Source of the DNA: Lysobacterales bacterium 66-474
Lineage (GTDB): Bacteria > Pseudomonadota > Gammaproteobacteria > Xanthomonadales > Rhodanobacteraceae
NCBI GenBank assembly: GCA_001899805.1
Contig: MKWP01000009.1
Location: forward strand, 62,001-126,000
Direction: 5' to 3'
DNA length: 64,000 nucleotides
The translations under genes were made by a program, and so were the position numbers. Below the pieces are notes generated by a model. The model saw only the letters and a list, made by a program, of their open reading frames with translations. It was not told the DNA's origin and made no database searches. How positions within the stretch are numbered: the first letter of the stretch is position 1; each line of letters starts with the position of its first letter. This document shows positions 1 to 8,665 of this stretch, piece after piece.

Positions 1-345
1 GGTGACGATGTACTGCTCGTTTTGACCCGCGAGCTTCGGGTACTGCGCGTCGGTCGAATTGCCGTCCATGCCGTGGCAGGCGCCGCAGGCGGCGGCCTTG
101 GCCTGGCCCGCGGTGGCATCGCCGGGTTTGGTCGCGACGGTCTCGAGCTTGGTGAACTCGGCTTCGGCGGCCTTGGCGGCGTCGGTGGAGCTGGCCGGCG
201 CGGCCGTGCTGCTGCCGGCAGCGGGTGCCGAAGCGGCCTGGATCGGTTCGGCACTCTTGCTGGCCGGCGACGCGGACAGCGCGAGCGCGATCGGCGCCGT
301 GGCGGCGAGCATGACGATGACAGCTGCTGAGCGCCGGAACCCCAT
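1..345 (-). CDS. cytochrome c (c4/c5-like), 3' end outside the window
   Basis: N-terminal 115 codons of an exported c-type cytochrome. Residues 1-25 form a signal peptide (positive start, then a hydrophobic Ala/Leu stretch). A low-complexity Ala/Ser/Pro linker follows, then the haem-attachment motif CGACH followed by GMDGN, as in cytochrome c4/c5 domains. The gene runs off the left edge, so the axial Met and any second haem domain cannot be seen. The ATG at 345 follows an AGAGG ribosome site. It is divergent from engB; a c4 gene beside engB is, from memory, a common arrangement in Xanthomonadaceae. Probably a periplasmic electron carrier to a terminal oxidase; c4 versus c5 is undecided. Confidence 0.82.
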   Translation of the reverse strand, partial: MGFRRSAAVIVMLAATAPIALALSASPASKSAEPIQAASAPAAGSSTAAPASSTDAAKAAEAEFTKLETVATKPGDATAGQAKAAACGACHGMDGNSTDAQYPKLAGQNEQYIVT

Positions 346-426
346 AGAATCCTCTCTTTCCCGTAAGGCGTGAGCACCGGTACACAAGCCGGCGCGAACC
401 GCGGGATTATCGCCGCGAGCACAAAC

Positions 427-1086
427 ATGCGTCAAACACGTCATCCTGGCCATGCGCTGGCCGGGACCCAGGCACAGGGACGTACGAAGGCGGCGGACAA
501 CCCGTTGCAGGGCGCGGCGTTCGTGCTGGCCGCGCACCGCCCCGACCAGCTGCCGCCGGACCGCGGCGCGGAAATCGCCTTCGCGGGGCGCTCCAACGCG
601 GGCAAGTCCAGTGCGCTCAACGCGCTGGCGGGGCAGACCGCGCTGGCGCGCACCAGCAAGACGCCGGGCCGCACCCAGCAACTGGTGGTGTTCGCGTTGC
701 CCGACGGCCGGCGGCTGGTGGACCTGCCGGGTTACGGCTACGCCAAGGTGCCGCCGGCCCTGCGCGACCACTGGAAGCACGCGATCGACCACTACCTGCG
801 CGAGCGGCGATCGCTGCGCGGCCTGGTGCTGATCGCCGACATCCGCCATGCGCTGGCCGCGTTCGATCGCCAGATGCTGGCGTTCTGCGCGTCGATCGAA
901 CTGCCCTGCGTGGTGCTGCTCAGCAAGGCGGACAAGCTGTCGCGCGCGCAGGCACACACACGGCAGCGCGAGGTCGATGCGGAAATCGCGAAACAACATT
1001 GGCGCGCGCAGACCATCGCGTTCTCGGCACCGGCCGGCACCGGCCTCGACGCGGCACGTGCGGCGGTGGAGGCACTGCTGGGATGA
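427..1086 (+). CDS. engB: ribosome biogenesis GTP-binding protein EngB (YihA/YsxC)
   Basis: Small TRAFAC-class GTPase needed for late assembly of the 50S subunit; cytoplasmic. The G1 loop GRSNAGKS lies near residues 53-60, the G3 motif [10 protein letters not shown] follows, G4 reads SKAD and G5 is FSAPAG. From the ATG at 427 the product is 219 residues, the usual size. The frame stays open to a GTG at 370, but that would add an atypical N-terminus. It is a single gene, divergent from the cytochrome c gene and followed by a palindromic repeat rather than a co-transcribed partner. Confidence 0.93.
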   Translation: MRQTRHPGHALAGTQAQGRTKAADNPLQGAAFVLAAHRPDQLPPDRGAEIAFAGRSNAGKSSALNALAGQTALARTSKTPGRTQQLVVFALPDGRRLVDLPGYGYAKVPPALRDHWKHAIDHYLRERRSLRGLVLIADIRHALAAFDRQMLAFCASIELPCVVLLSKADKLSRAQAHTRQREVDAEIAKQHWRAQTIAFSAPAGTGLDAARAAVEALLG

Positions 1087-1093
1087 TACTTTC

Positions 1094-1173
1094 CCGTTCG
1101 CCCTGAGCCTGTCGAAGGGCGAACGGCCAATGACTCGTCTCCGCCCGTGCTTCGACAAGCCCGGCACGAACGG
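1094..1173. repeat. REP-like palindromic repeat pair, family A, copy 1
   Basis: Two linked imperfect palindromes. The first (1094-1126) reads CCGTTCGCCCTGAGCCTGTC and closes with GAAGGGCGAACGG. The second (1145-1173) carries the related core TTCGACA inside GTGC...GCACGAAC arms. The same composite occurs at 14948-15027. This core is a widespread REP-type element in Proteobacteria. It fills the gap between engB and gshA and may act as a weak terminator or mRNA-stability hairpin. Confidence 0.8.
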
Positions 1174-1256
1174 ACACACGCTTGTTCCGTTCGCGCCACT
1201 TGCGGATCGGTGTTCGCCGCCCCATCTTGGCATCCTTGTCCCTGCTGGAAATGCGC

Positions 1257-2621
1257 ATGTCCGGTCCCAGCCACGTTGCCGAACAACCGATCGAACGCCG
1301 CGCGCAACTCGTCGAATACCTCGCCGCCGGCGGACGTCCCGCGGCGGACTGGAAGATCGGCACCGAGCACGAGAAGTTCGTGTTCCGCACCGACGACCTG
1401 CGACCACCCCCGTACGACGGCGAACGCGGCATCGGCGCGCTGCTGCACGGCATCGCCGATTGCGGCTGGGACCCGGTCGAGGAAGACGGCAACGTCATCG
1501 CGCTGACGCGCGGCAAGGCCTCGGTGACGCTGGAGCCGGCCGGCCAACTGGAACTGTCGGGCGCGCCGCTGGAAACCATCCACCAGACCTGTTGCGAGGT
1601 ACAGGAGCACCTGCACTGCGTGCGCGTCGCGTCCGAGCCGCTCAAACTCGGCATCCTCGGCATGGGCTTCCAGCCCAAATGGAAGCGCGACGAAATGCCG
1701 TGGATGCCCAAGGGCCGCTACGCGATCATGCGCCGCTACATGCCCAAGGTTGGTTCGCTCGGCCTCGACATGATGACCCGCACCTGCACCGTGCAGGTGA
1801 ACCTCGACTTCGCCGACGAAGCCGACATGGTGAAGAAGTTCCGCGTGTCGTTGGCGCTGCAGCCGATCGCCACCGCGTTGTTTGCCGATTCGCCGTTCAC
1901 CGAAGGCAAGCCGAACGGTTTCCAGAGTTATCGTTCGCACATCTGGACCGACACCGACCCCGACCGCACCGGCATGCTGGACTTCGTGTTCCAGGACGGC
2001 TTCGGTTTCGAGCGCTACACCGATTACCTGCTCGATGTGCCGATGTATTTCGTGCACCGCCACGGCCGGTACATCGATTGCGCCGGCCAGTCGTTCCGCG
2101 ATTTCCTCGCAGGCAAGCTGCCTGCGCTGCCGGGCGAGAAGCCGACCCTGCGCGACTGGTCCGACCACATGACCACCGCGTTTCCGGAAGTGCGCCTGAA
2201 GCAGTACCTCGAAATGCGTGGCGCCGACGGCGGTCCATGGAACCGCCTGTGCGCGCTGCCGGCGTTCTGGGTTGGATTGTTGTACGACGCGACCGCGCTG
2301 GATGCCGCGTGGGACCTGGTCAAGGATCTTTCGATGGCCGAACGCCACGCCCTGCGCGACGGTGTGCCGAAGCACGCGCTGAAGTTGCCGTTCCGCGGCG
2401 AAAGCGTGCGCGACCTTGCATTGCGTGCGCTGGCAATCGCGGGCGAAGGCCTGAAGCGCCGTGCCAAGCTCAACCGCAATGGCGTCGACGAAACCATGTT
2501 CCTGCAGCCGCTGGTCGAATTCGCCGAAGCCAACCAGACTCCGGCCGAACGCAAGCTGGAACTGTTCCGCACCGAATGGAATGGCAGCGTCGATCCGGTG
2601 TTCCGCGAGTTCGCGTACTGA
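1257..2621 (+). CDS. gshA: glutamate-cysteine ligase, plant/alphaproteobacterial type
   Basis: ATP-dependent ligation of L-glutamate and L-cysteine, the first step of glutathione synthesis; cytoplasmic. The product belongs to the GCS2-fold family of about 450 residues: the early motif [11 protein letters not shown], then [26 protein letters not shown] and the central [11 protein letters not shown] are family signatures. The ATG at 1257 gives 454 residues and follows GGAA; an ATG two codons earlier (1251) is equally possible. No gshB is nearby. Monocistronic as far as can be seen, since the next gene is on the opposite strand. Confidence 0.92.
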   Translation: MSGPSHVAEQPIERRAQLVEYLAAGGRPAADWKIGTEHEKFVFRTDDLRPPPYDGERGIGALLHGIADCGWDPVEEDGNVIALTRGKASVTLEPAGQLELSGAPLETIHQTCCEVQEHLHCVRVASEPLKLGILGMGFQPKWKRDEMPWMPKGRYAIMRRYMPKVGSLGLDMMTRTCTVQVNLDFADEADMVKKFRVSLALQPIATALFADSPFTEGKPNGFQSYRSHIWTDTDPDRTGMLDFVFQDGFGFERYTDYLLDVPMYFVHRHGRYIDCAGQSFRDFLAGKLPALPGEKPTLRDWSDHMTTAFPEVRLKQYLEMRGADGGPWNRLCALPAFWVGLLYDATALDAAWDLVKDLSMAERHALRDGVPKHALKLPFRGESVRDLALRALAIAGEGLKRRAKLNRNGVDETMFLQPLVEFAEANQTPAERKLELFRTEWNGSVDPVFREFAY

Positions 2622-2690
2622 GCTAACCCTCGACTCCGGTACTGGCGATCGTCGACGCTTGTCGCCGTGGCCCTTCTCACTGTGGTGGAT

Positions 2691-3893
2691 CTACTGGGAC
2701 TCGGACGCTTGTTGCAAGTCGAGTCGCGCCTTGCGTTGCGGGATGGGTTGGTCGGGATTCAGTTGTACGTATTGGGCATCCGTGTGTGCCAACAACTTGG
2801 CGACGGCAGTGGTATGGGCATCGTCGACCGCGATGTAGATGCGCGCATCCTTGAACCACCCGTCGGGTACGCCGTGCAGGATGGTCGTCAACACCCGCAC
2901 GAGATTGTCCTGCGAGGGTGATGCGATCATCAGCACTCCCGTTCTGTGCAGATCGTCATGGAGTGCTTCTTTCAGGTAACGAAGCATCAGTGAATAGTTC
3001 TTGCTATCCGGGCGCGGAAGCACCTCCGTGCCGGGGAACGTATCTTGCCTGTCTGGATCGAGGCGGAAGAAGGCGTCGCGCAGGTACTGGTGCCAGTCGA
3101 CCTCCGCATCGCTACGTGGTGCCAACAAGGGCGCGCGGAACGCGGCTTCCTGTTTTGCTTTCTGCTCACGCTGCTGCTGGTCGACTTGCTTCGCGGTGGC
3201 CTGCGCTGTGGCCCATGCGTTGACGTCGACGGGAGCAAGTTCACGTCCGGTGGCAAGGTTGAATGCCAGCTCGACGTACTTTGGCTTGTCGCGACCAGCT
3301 GTATCCATGGTGTCGCTGGATGGCACAACGATCCGCAGGATCAAGCGATTGCCGTCTGCAGAGATACGATGCTCACCTGCCCACCAGATCGAACTGACGC
3401 TATGCGGCAGTGCGCGTATGTATTCCGGTGGAAGGAAGTCCTTCAGGCTCATCGCGCGCACTCGCTTCCCGTGGCCGTCGTAGATCACCACGGCGTCGTC
3501 TCCGTACCCGACGCTATGCCAGTTGTCGAAGGTAACCGCCACGCCTGATGGCGAGACCAGGGCAGAAACGGGGCTCACTTCGTTCACCAGCGGTCCTGTC
3601 CAAGCGATGCGCCACTCGCCATGTTCCAGATGCTGCATCACGGCCCATGCGTGCCGCTGCGGATCGAGGAGCGGTTTGCCCGCATCCGCGTGCCCCGAAA
3701 CCTTGTCTTGGAAGTATGCGAGCGGGCTCTTGATCGCTCGAGGAGTCACGGTGAAGCGCCATGTCTTGTTGGACGACTCGTACACCGTGGGTGCTGGCGG
3801 CGACCAACTGTCTGCAAGTGTCATCGCAGGCCAGATCAGGGCAGCGACAACAATGCCGCCGTGCATCCATCGAGCCAATGCAATACGTGTCAC
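2691..3893 (-). CDS. secreted protein of unknown function
   Basis: Not recognised. About 400 residues with a GTG start behind GGGAT. Residues 1-27 make a clear signal peptide with cleavage expected after TLA. The mature part is mixed alpha/beta with the segments WAVMQHLEHGEWRIAW, VAVTFDNWHSVGYGDDAVVIYD and ISADGNRLILRI, which resemble repeated beta-hairpin blades, followed by a Gln/Lys-rich stretch near residues 235-250 and an Asp/His-rich C-terminal half. The GDDAVVIYD segment suggests a WD/YVTN-like fold, but this is a guess. It stands alone, convergent with gshA, with no co-oriented neighbour to suggest a role. Probably periplasmic. Confidence 0.7.
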   Translation of the reverse strand: MTRIALARWMHGGIVVAALIWPAMTLADSWSPPAPTVYESSNKTWRFTVTPRAIKSPLAYFQDKVSGHADAGKPLLDPQRHAWAVMQHLEHGEWRIAWTGPLVNEVSPVSALVSPSGVAVTFDNWHSVGYGDDAVVIYDGHGKRVRAMSLKDFLPPEYIRALPHSVSSIWWAGEHRISADGNRLILRIVVPSSDTMDTAGRDKPKYVELAFNLATGRELAPVDVNAWATAQATAKQVDQQQREQKAKQEAAFRAPLLAPRSDAEVDWHQYLRDAFFRLDPDRQDTFPGTEVLPRPDSKNYSLMLRYLKEALHDDLHRTGVLMIASPSQDNLVRVLTTILHGVPDGWFKDARIYIAVDDAHTTAVAKLLAHTDAQYVQLNPDQPIPQRKARLDLQQASESQ

Positions 3894-3974
3894 GTCATCC
3901 CATGATCGTTCGCTGACTGTCAGAAGCTTACATGGCTCAAGTGGCTAACACGTCGCAGGTGCGGGCATGCGCTG

Positions 3975-4892
3975 TCAAAAAACCTCGGCGACGCAGCAAC
4001 GCAGGCTGCCGCCGGCCTTTTCGATCTCGTCGAGTTCCACCGCGCCGATCCGAAAGTCCCACGACGCCAGTGCTTCGCGCTGTTCTGCCGCGAGCGACGC
4101 GGCCGCACGCGCGCTCATCCACACGCGATTCGGCGACAGTGTGATCGCGTTGCCGGCGTAGGCGCGCTTCTGTTCCGGCGACAACCATGCCGCACGGTCG
4201 TCGAAGGCGCGGGCGATGGCTCGCGGCACGGCCGGATCGGCAAAGCCGTCGGGCGCAAGGATCACCGCGCGTCCGGCGAGCGACGCCATCACCACGTTGG
4301 TGTGGTATTCGCCTTCCGCGAGTTCGAAGCAGAACGTCAGGCGCAGGCCGAACGCTTCGTGCATCGCGCGCGCGCCGTCCATGTCGCAACGTTCGGATAA
4401 CCCGCAATAGCCGATGCCGCGCGCGTGGTCGATCACCAGCGAGCCGGTCAGCTCGGCGATGCCATGCGCGCCGTCTGACAGGTCGATTTCCGAATAACCG
4501 ACAACGTCGCGGAAGAACGCGCGGATGTCGGCGCGCGTGGCTTCGCGCTGACGCACCGGATGCCGCATCCGCGCCACGATCAACCGCCCCGGTACGGTCC
4601 CGAACACGTTGTTGGGGAACATCGCGTCCGGCGTTTCCGGATCGCCCGGAAACGTGATGACGGGAACGTCCTCGCGCAGTGCCCGCGCCAGCGCGGCGTG
4701 TTGCGCCAGCGCGCGCTGCGTATCGAAGCCCGCGGCCATTTCCATGTAGCGGTTGTCGCGCGCGGATTCCGTGGCGAGTTCGTCCGACGCCGGCGCGACC
4801 AGGAAGGCCGCGCGCGCGGTGGTACGCGCGTTGCGCAGCGGCGGTAGTTCGGCAAGGGCGCTGGCGAATGTGCTGGGCGTGGTGACGATCAT
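3975..4892 (-). CDS. arginine deiminase-related amidinohydrolase (CtlX-like)
   Basis: Guanidino-group-modifying family (pentein fold) with a catalytic cysteine, probably a cytosolic arginine/citrulline-type hydrolase. Visible motifs: MFPNNVF (substrate-binding Asn/Phe loop), DGAHGIAELTGSLVID, the catalytic-His region EYHTNVV, and the C-terminal nucleophile in GGSLRCC at residues 299/300 of 305. The start at 4892 (MIVTTPSTF) fits homologues; the frame runs on to 5036 only through the neighbouring gene. It begins 37 bases after the asparaginase stop, so the two are probably co-transcribed. Together they would release ammonia from amide and guanidino nitrogen. The exact substrate cannot be told from sequence. 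Confidence 0.82.
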   Translation of the reverse strand: MIVTTPSTFASALAELPPLRNARTTARAAFLVAPASDELATESARDNRYMEMAAGFDTQRALAQHAALARALREDVPVITFPGDPETPDAMFPNNVFGTVPGRLIVARMRHPVRQREATRADIRAFFRDVVGYSEIDLSDGAHGIAELTGSLVIDHARGIGYCGLSERCDMDGARAMHEAFGLRLTFCFELAEGEYHTNVVMASLAGRAVILAPDGFADPAVPRAIARAFDDRAAWLSPEQKRAYAGNAITLSPNRVWMSARAAASLAAEQREALASWDFRIGAVELDEIEKAGGSLRCCVAEVF

Positions 4893-4929
4893 GGGCGTGC
4901 GGGTTCGGCGATTTCGGGCAGCGGAGGGT

Positions 4930-5958
4930 TCATGTGCCCAACACGCTGGCCGATGGGACCAACCGGCTCTGGTCGCGGGCGTCGCATACGGCGTAACTGA
5001 AACCGTGCCGGATCGCGTAACCGCCCACGTCGCCATCCTTGTTCGTCGCCAGGAACGCGACCTGGGTGCCGCGTGCCGTCGACGGATGCTTGTGCAATAC
5101 GCGCAGCACCGCCTCCTTGCAGGCTTCCGCGGGAGTGCGGCCTTGGCGCATCAGTTCCACCACCAGGAATGCCCCCGCATTGCGGATCACCTCCTCGCCC
5201 ATGCCGGTGGAGGTGGCTGCGCCGACTTCGCCATCGACATACAGACCCGCGCCGATGATCGGCGAATCGCCCACGCGGCCGTGCAGCTTCCACGCCAGGC
5301 CGCTGGTGGTGCAGGCGCCGGCCAACTTGCCGTGCGCATCCAGCGCGAGGATGCCGATGGTGTCGTGGTTGTGCTTGTCGACGGGCACGCCCGCGCCGTA
5401 GTCGCACACCTCGCTGTCGATCCGCGGCTGGTAGTGCGAGGTCTTCAACCATTCCCTCCAGGCCTTGTCGGCCGCCGGCGTCAACAGGTTCTGTCGCTTG
5501 AATCCCTGTGCCAGCGCGAATTGCAGCGCACCGTCACCGACCAGCAGCAGGTGCGGGGTCTTTTCCATCACCGCCCGCGCGACCGACACGGCGTGTCCGA
5601 TGTCTTCGAGACAAGCCACGCCGCCGCAGTTGCCCTCGGCGTCCATGATGCTGGCGTCCAGCGTGACGTGGCCGTAGCGGTCGGGGTAACCGCCCAGCCC
5701 GACGCTGTGGTTCCTGATGTCGGCTTCGGGCACGCGCGCGCCGGCTTCCACCGCGTCCAGCGAATGGCCGCCTTTGGAAAGGATCGCCCACGCCGCGTGG
5801 TTGGCCGCGACACCGAAATCCCAGGTCGAGGCCACGCGCGCCGCGCCCGCCCGTGTCGCGATCTTGTCGGCGGAGTCGGCCGCCTCGGCGAGGGGCGACA
5901 AGGTTGCAGCCGCTGCGCCCAACGCGGCGGTCCTGAGAAATTGGCGACGGTCGGTCAT
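4930..5958 (-). CDS. Tat-exported N4-(beta-N-acetylglucosaminyl)-L-asparaginase family Ntn-hydrolase
   Basis: Cleaves the amide bond joining GlcNAc to asparagine (glycosylasparaginase) or a related isoaspartyl bond. The precursor is autoproteolysed before a catalytic threonine, seen here as T200 in NHDTIGILALD. Later family motifs are GRVGDSPIIGAGLYVD and ATSTGMGEEVIRNAGA. The N-terminus MTDRRQFLRTAALG is a twin-arginine signal followed by an Ala-rich hydrophobic stretch, so the enzyme is exported folded. The ATG at 5958 was chosen because the Tat signal starts there. Product 342 residues. Divergent from the GH92 mannosidase, also Tat-exported, which supports a joint role in glycopeptide breakdown. 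Confidence 0.88.
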   Translation of the reverse strand: MTDRRQFLRTAALGAAAATLSPLAEAADSADKIATRAGAARVASTWDFGVAANHAAWAILSKGGHSLDAVEAGARVPEADIRNHSVGLGGYPDRYGHVTLDASIMDAEGNCGGVACLEDIGHAVSVARAVMEKTPHLLLVGDGALQFALAQGFKRQNLLTPAADKAWREWLKTSHYQPRIDSEVCDYGAGVPVDKHNHDTIGILALDAHGKLAGACTTSGLAWKLHGRVGDSPIIGAGLYVDGEVGAATSTGMGEEVIRNAGAFLVVELMRQGRTPAEACKEAVLRVLHKHPSTARGTQVAFLATNKDGDVGGYAIRHGFSYAVCDARDQSRLVPSASVLGT

Positions 5959-5973
5959 GCAGGCGCCCTCGTC

Positions 5974-6003
5974 GGCCACCCGCACGGGATCGTGCGGGTG
6001 GCC
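5974..6003. promoter_or_regulatory. perfect 12-bp inverted repeat in the divergent promoter region
   Basis: GGCCACCCGCAC and its exact reverse complement are separated by GGGATC. The repeat lies 16 bases upstream of the asparaginase start and 112 bases upstream of the mannosidase start. It could be an operator for both divergent genes or a hairpin in the asparaginase leader; there is no U-run, so it is not a terminator. Confidence 0.45.
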
Positions 6004-6114
6004 TGCGAATCATGCCACGTCCAACGGGCGCGGCCTGGGCATCCGGCTGCGGCGGGGCTGCGCGCGTGGCAGTATGCATACGCTGGCCGGGGGCGATCTT
6101 CGAGGAGCACGAAC

Positions 6115-8556
6115 ATGCTGACACGCAGACGTTTCCTGCAGGGTGCGATCACGGTGGGGCTGGTCGGGCGCATCGATCCGCGCGCGGCATGGGCGGCCAC
6201 GCAGATCTGCACGCCGGAAGCGTGCCCGGTTCCCGGGTCCGCTTACGTCGACGTGTTCGTCGGCACCGGCGGCCACGGGCATACCTATCCCGGCGCCACG
6301 GTGCCGTGGGGCATGCTGCAGTTGTCGCCCGACACCCAAGATTCCGGTTGGGACGCGTGCTCGGGCTACCACGAAGCCGACGGCTCGATCATGGGTTTTT
6401 CGCACACGCATCTGTCCGGCACCGGCGCCAGCGACATGCTCGACGTGCTGGTGATGCCCGCGCAAGGGCCCGTGCTGCTCGATCCCGGCGCGCGCGGCTT
6501 GCCGGACGAACTCTATTACTCGCGCTACGACGCGGCGGCGCACGGATCGCACCTCGCCGCCGATGTGGTGGCGCATCCCGGCAAGGGCTATCGCTCGCGT
6601 TTCGACAAGGCGTCCGAGCACGCGGTGCCGGGTTATTACAAGGTGCGCCTCACCGATCACGACATCGTTGCCGAGCTGACCGCGACCGCGCGCGTGGGGC
6701 TGCACCGCTACACCTTCAACCGGCAAGGTCCGGCGCATTTGCTGGTCGACCTCGCGCACGGCTACCACAATGAAGCCAGGGTGCCGTGCAAGGTGTCCGA
6801 TGCCACGCTGGAGGTGATCGGCCATGACACATTGGTCGGAAGCCGGCGCGTGCACCAGTGGGCGAACGGGCGCTACCTCTTCTTCGCGATGAAGCTGTCG
6901 CGCCCGTTCGTGCGCGCCGAGTTGTATTCTGAGGACAAGCCGCTCGCGCCCGCAACATTCGCCAAGGGCGACCACCTCAAGGCCGCGCTGCATTTCGACG
7001 ATGCCTCGAAGGCGCCGTTGCTGGTGAGGGTCGGCATTTCCGCGGTGGACATCGACGGTGCGCTGCGCAATCTCGCCGAGGAGTTGCCGGACTGGGATTT
7101 CGAGCGCGTGCAATTGAACGCCGCGGTCGCGTGGGAACGCGAACTTTCGCGCATCAGGATCGAAAGCCATTCCAATGACGTGCTGAAGACGTTCTACAGC
7201 GGCCTGTATCACACGCTGCTGGCGCCGACCCTGTTCAGCGATATCGACGGCCGCTACCGCGGCATGGACCTCAAGGTGCACACGCTGCCCAAGGGCCAGC
7301 ACAACTACAGCACCTATTCGCTGTGGGACACCTATCGCGCGCTGCACCCGCTGTACACCCTGTTCCAGCCCGGCAAGGTGCCGGATCTGGTGCAGGGCCT
7401 GGTGCGCAAGGCCAACGAAAGTCCGCAGGGCCCCACGGTGTGGCCGCTGCAGGGCGTCGAGACCGGCACCATGATCGGTTACCACTCGATCGCCGTGATC
7501 GCCGAAGCGCATGCGAAAGGCTTTACCGGCATCGATTACGCGCAGGCGTGGCCGGTGTACCGCAAGCGTGCGATGAGCGACGACTATCGTGGCCTCAAGT
7601 GGTATCGCAAACTCGGTTACATCCCCAGCGACAAGCAGGACGAGGCGGTCAGCAAGACGCTGGAATATGCCTACGACGACTGGGCGATGGCGCATCTGGC
7701 CGAGGGCGTGGGGCAACACGCCGATGCCCAAGCCCTGCGCGAGCGCTCGCGCAACTACCGCAACGTGTTCGACCGCAAACTCGGCTTCATGCGTCCGCGC
7801 GGCGTCGATGGCAAATGGCTGGAGCCGTTCAGTCCGATCGAGATGGGCCATTCGGACAAGTGGCGCGACTACACCGAGTCGAATCCGTGGGTCGCGACCT
7901 TCCTCAACCAGCACGACTTGTACCGCTACATGGCGATGTTCGGCGGCGAGGCGGCGTTCGAGCGCAAGCTGGACGAACTGTTCACCACCGCATCGACGTT
8001 GCCGCCCAATGCGCCGCCCGACATCGCCGGCATGGTCGGCCAGTACGCGCACGGCAACGAACCCAGTCACCACATCGCGTACCTGTACGCGTACACGGGA
8101 TCGCACTGGAAGACCCAGGCGCGTGTGCGGATGCTGCTGGAAGCCATGTACCGTCCCGCGCCGGATGGCCTCGCCGGCAACGAGGATTGCGGGCAGATGA
8201 GCGCGTGGTACGTGCTGGGCGCGCTGGGCCTGTACGCGGTCGATCCGGTCAGCGCGAACTGGGTGTTCGGCAGCCCGCTGGTCGATCGCGCCGAAGTCGA
8301 CGTCGGCGAAGGCAGGACGTTGATCGTGGAGGCGCGCGGCAACGGCAAGGACCGGCCCTACATCCAGTCGGTGACGTGGAACGGCAAACCGTGGACCCGA
8401 AGCTGGATCGCGCATGCCGAACTCGCCAAGGGCGGCACGCTGGTATTCGAGATGGGCGACCAGCCGAACAAGCGATTCGGCGCCGCGCCGGAAGACAAGC
8501 CGCCGTCGTTTGGACAACCGGCGCACCCCACGCAGGCAGGCCACGAAAGGGCGTGA
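6115..8556 (+). CDS. GH92 family alpha-mannosidase, Tat-exported
   Basis: Calcium-dependent exo-alpha-mannosidase family that trims mannose from N-glycans. The ATG at 6115 follows AGGAG and begins a Tat signal, MLTRRRFLQG, with cleavage likely near AWAA. N-terminal beta-sandwich domain motifs: FVGTGGHGHTYPGATVPWGM and GFSHTHLSGTGASD. The catalytic (alpha/alpha)6 domain has GNEPSHH (E649, candidate acid) and GNEDCGQMSAWY (D691 region, candidate base). 813 residues. The frame is open upstream to 4753, but that part is antisense to the asparaginase gene. A strong bidirectional terminator follows. Confidence 0.9.
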   Translation: MLTRRRFLQGAITVGLVGRIDPRAAWAATQICTPEACPVPGSAYVDVFVGTGGHGHTYPGATVPWGMLQLSPDTQDSGWDACSGYHEADGSIMGFSHTHLSGTGASDMLDVLVMPAQGPVLLDPGARGLPDELYYSRYDAAAHGSHLAADVVAHPGKGYRSRFDKASEHAVPGYYKVRLTDHDIVAELTATARVGLHRYTFNRQGPAHLLVDLAHGYHNEARVPCKVSDATLEVIGHDTLVGSRRVHQWANGRYLFFAMKLSRPFVRAELYSEDKPLAPATFAKGDHLKAALHFDDASKAPLLVRVGISAVDIDGALRNLAEELPDWDFERVQLNAAVAWERELSRIRIESHSNDVLKTFYSGLYHTLLAPTLFSDIDGRYRGMDLKVHTLPKGQHNYSTYSLWDTYRALHPLYTLFQPGKVPDLVQGLVRKANESPQGPTVWPLQGVETGTMIGYHSIAVIAEAHAKGFTGIDYAQAWPVYRKRAMSDDYRGLKWYRKLGYIPSDKQDEAVSKTLEYAYDDWAMAHLAEGVGQHADAQALRERSRNYRNVFDRKLGFMRPRGVDGKWLEPFSPIEMGHSDKWRDYTESNPWVATFLNQHDLYRYMAMFGGEAAFERKLDELFTTASTLPPNAPPDIAGMVGQYAHGNEPSHHIAYLYAYTGSHWKTQARVRMLLEAMYRPAPDGLAGNEDCGQMSAWYVLGALGLYAVDPVSANWVFGSPLVDRAEVDVGEGRTLIVEARGNGKDRPYIQSVTWNGKPWTRSWIAHAELAKGGTLVFEMGDQPNKRFGAAPEDKPPSFGQPAHPTQAGHERA

Positions 8557-8574
8557 CGCTGGTGCAGATGCCGA

Positions 8575-8607
8575 AATGAAAAGGCCCGCAAAGCGGGCCT
8601 TTTCATT
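8575..8607. terminator. bidirectional rho-independent terminator
   Basis: A 15-bp perfect stem (AATGAAAAGGCCCGC with its complement) around a three-A loop. The GC core is flanked by AAAA on one side and TTTT on the other, so it can end transcription from both the mannosidase (+) and the M3 peptidase (-) genes. Confidence 0.9.
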
Positions 8608-8665
8608 CGAATCACCATCGGAACCCGCAATCCGCCTGTGCGTGGCGGCTTGCGCGGGGTGTCGC

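Noticed and set aside
4753-6114. Upstream extension of the GH92 open frame
   Set aside because: Antisense to the asparaginase gene; the Tat signal and AGGAG site place the start at 6115.
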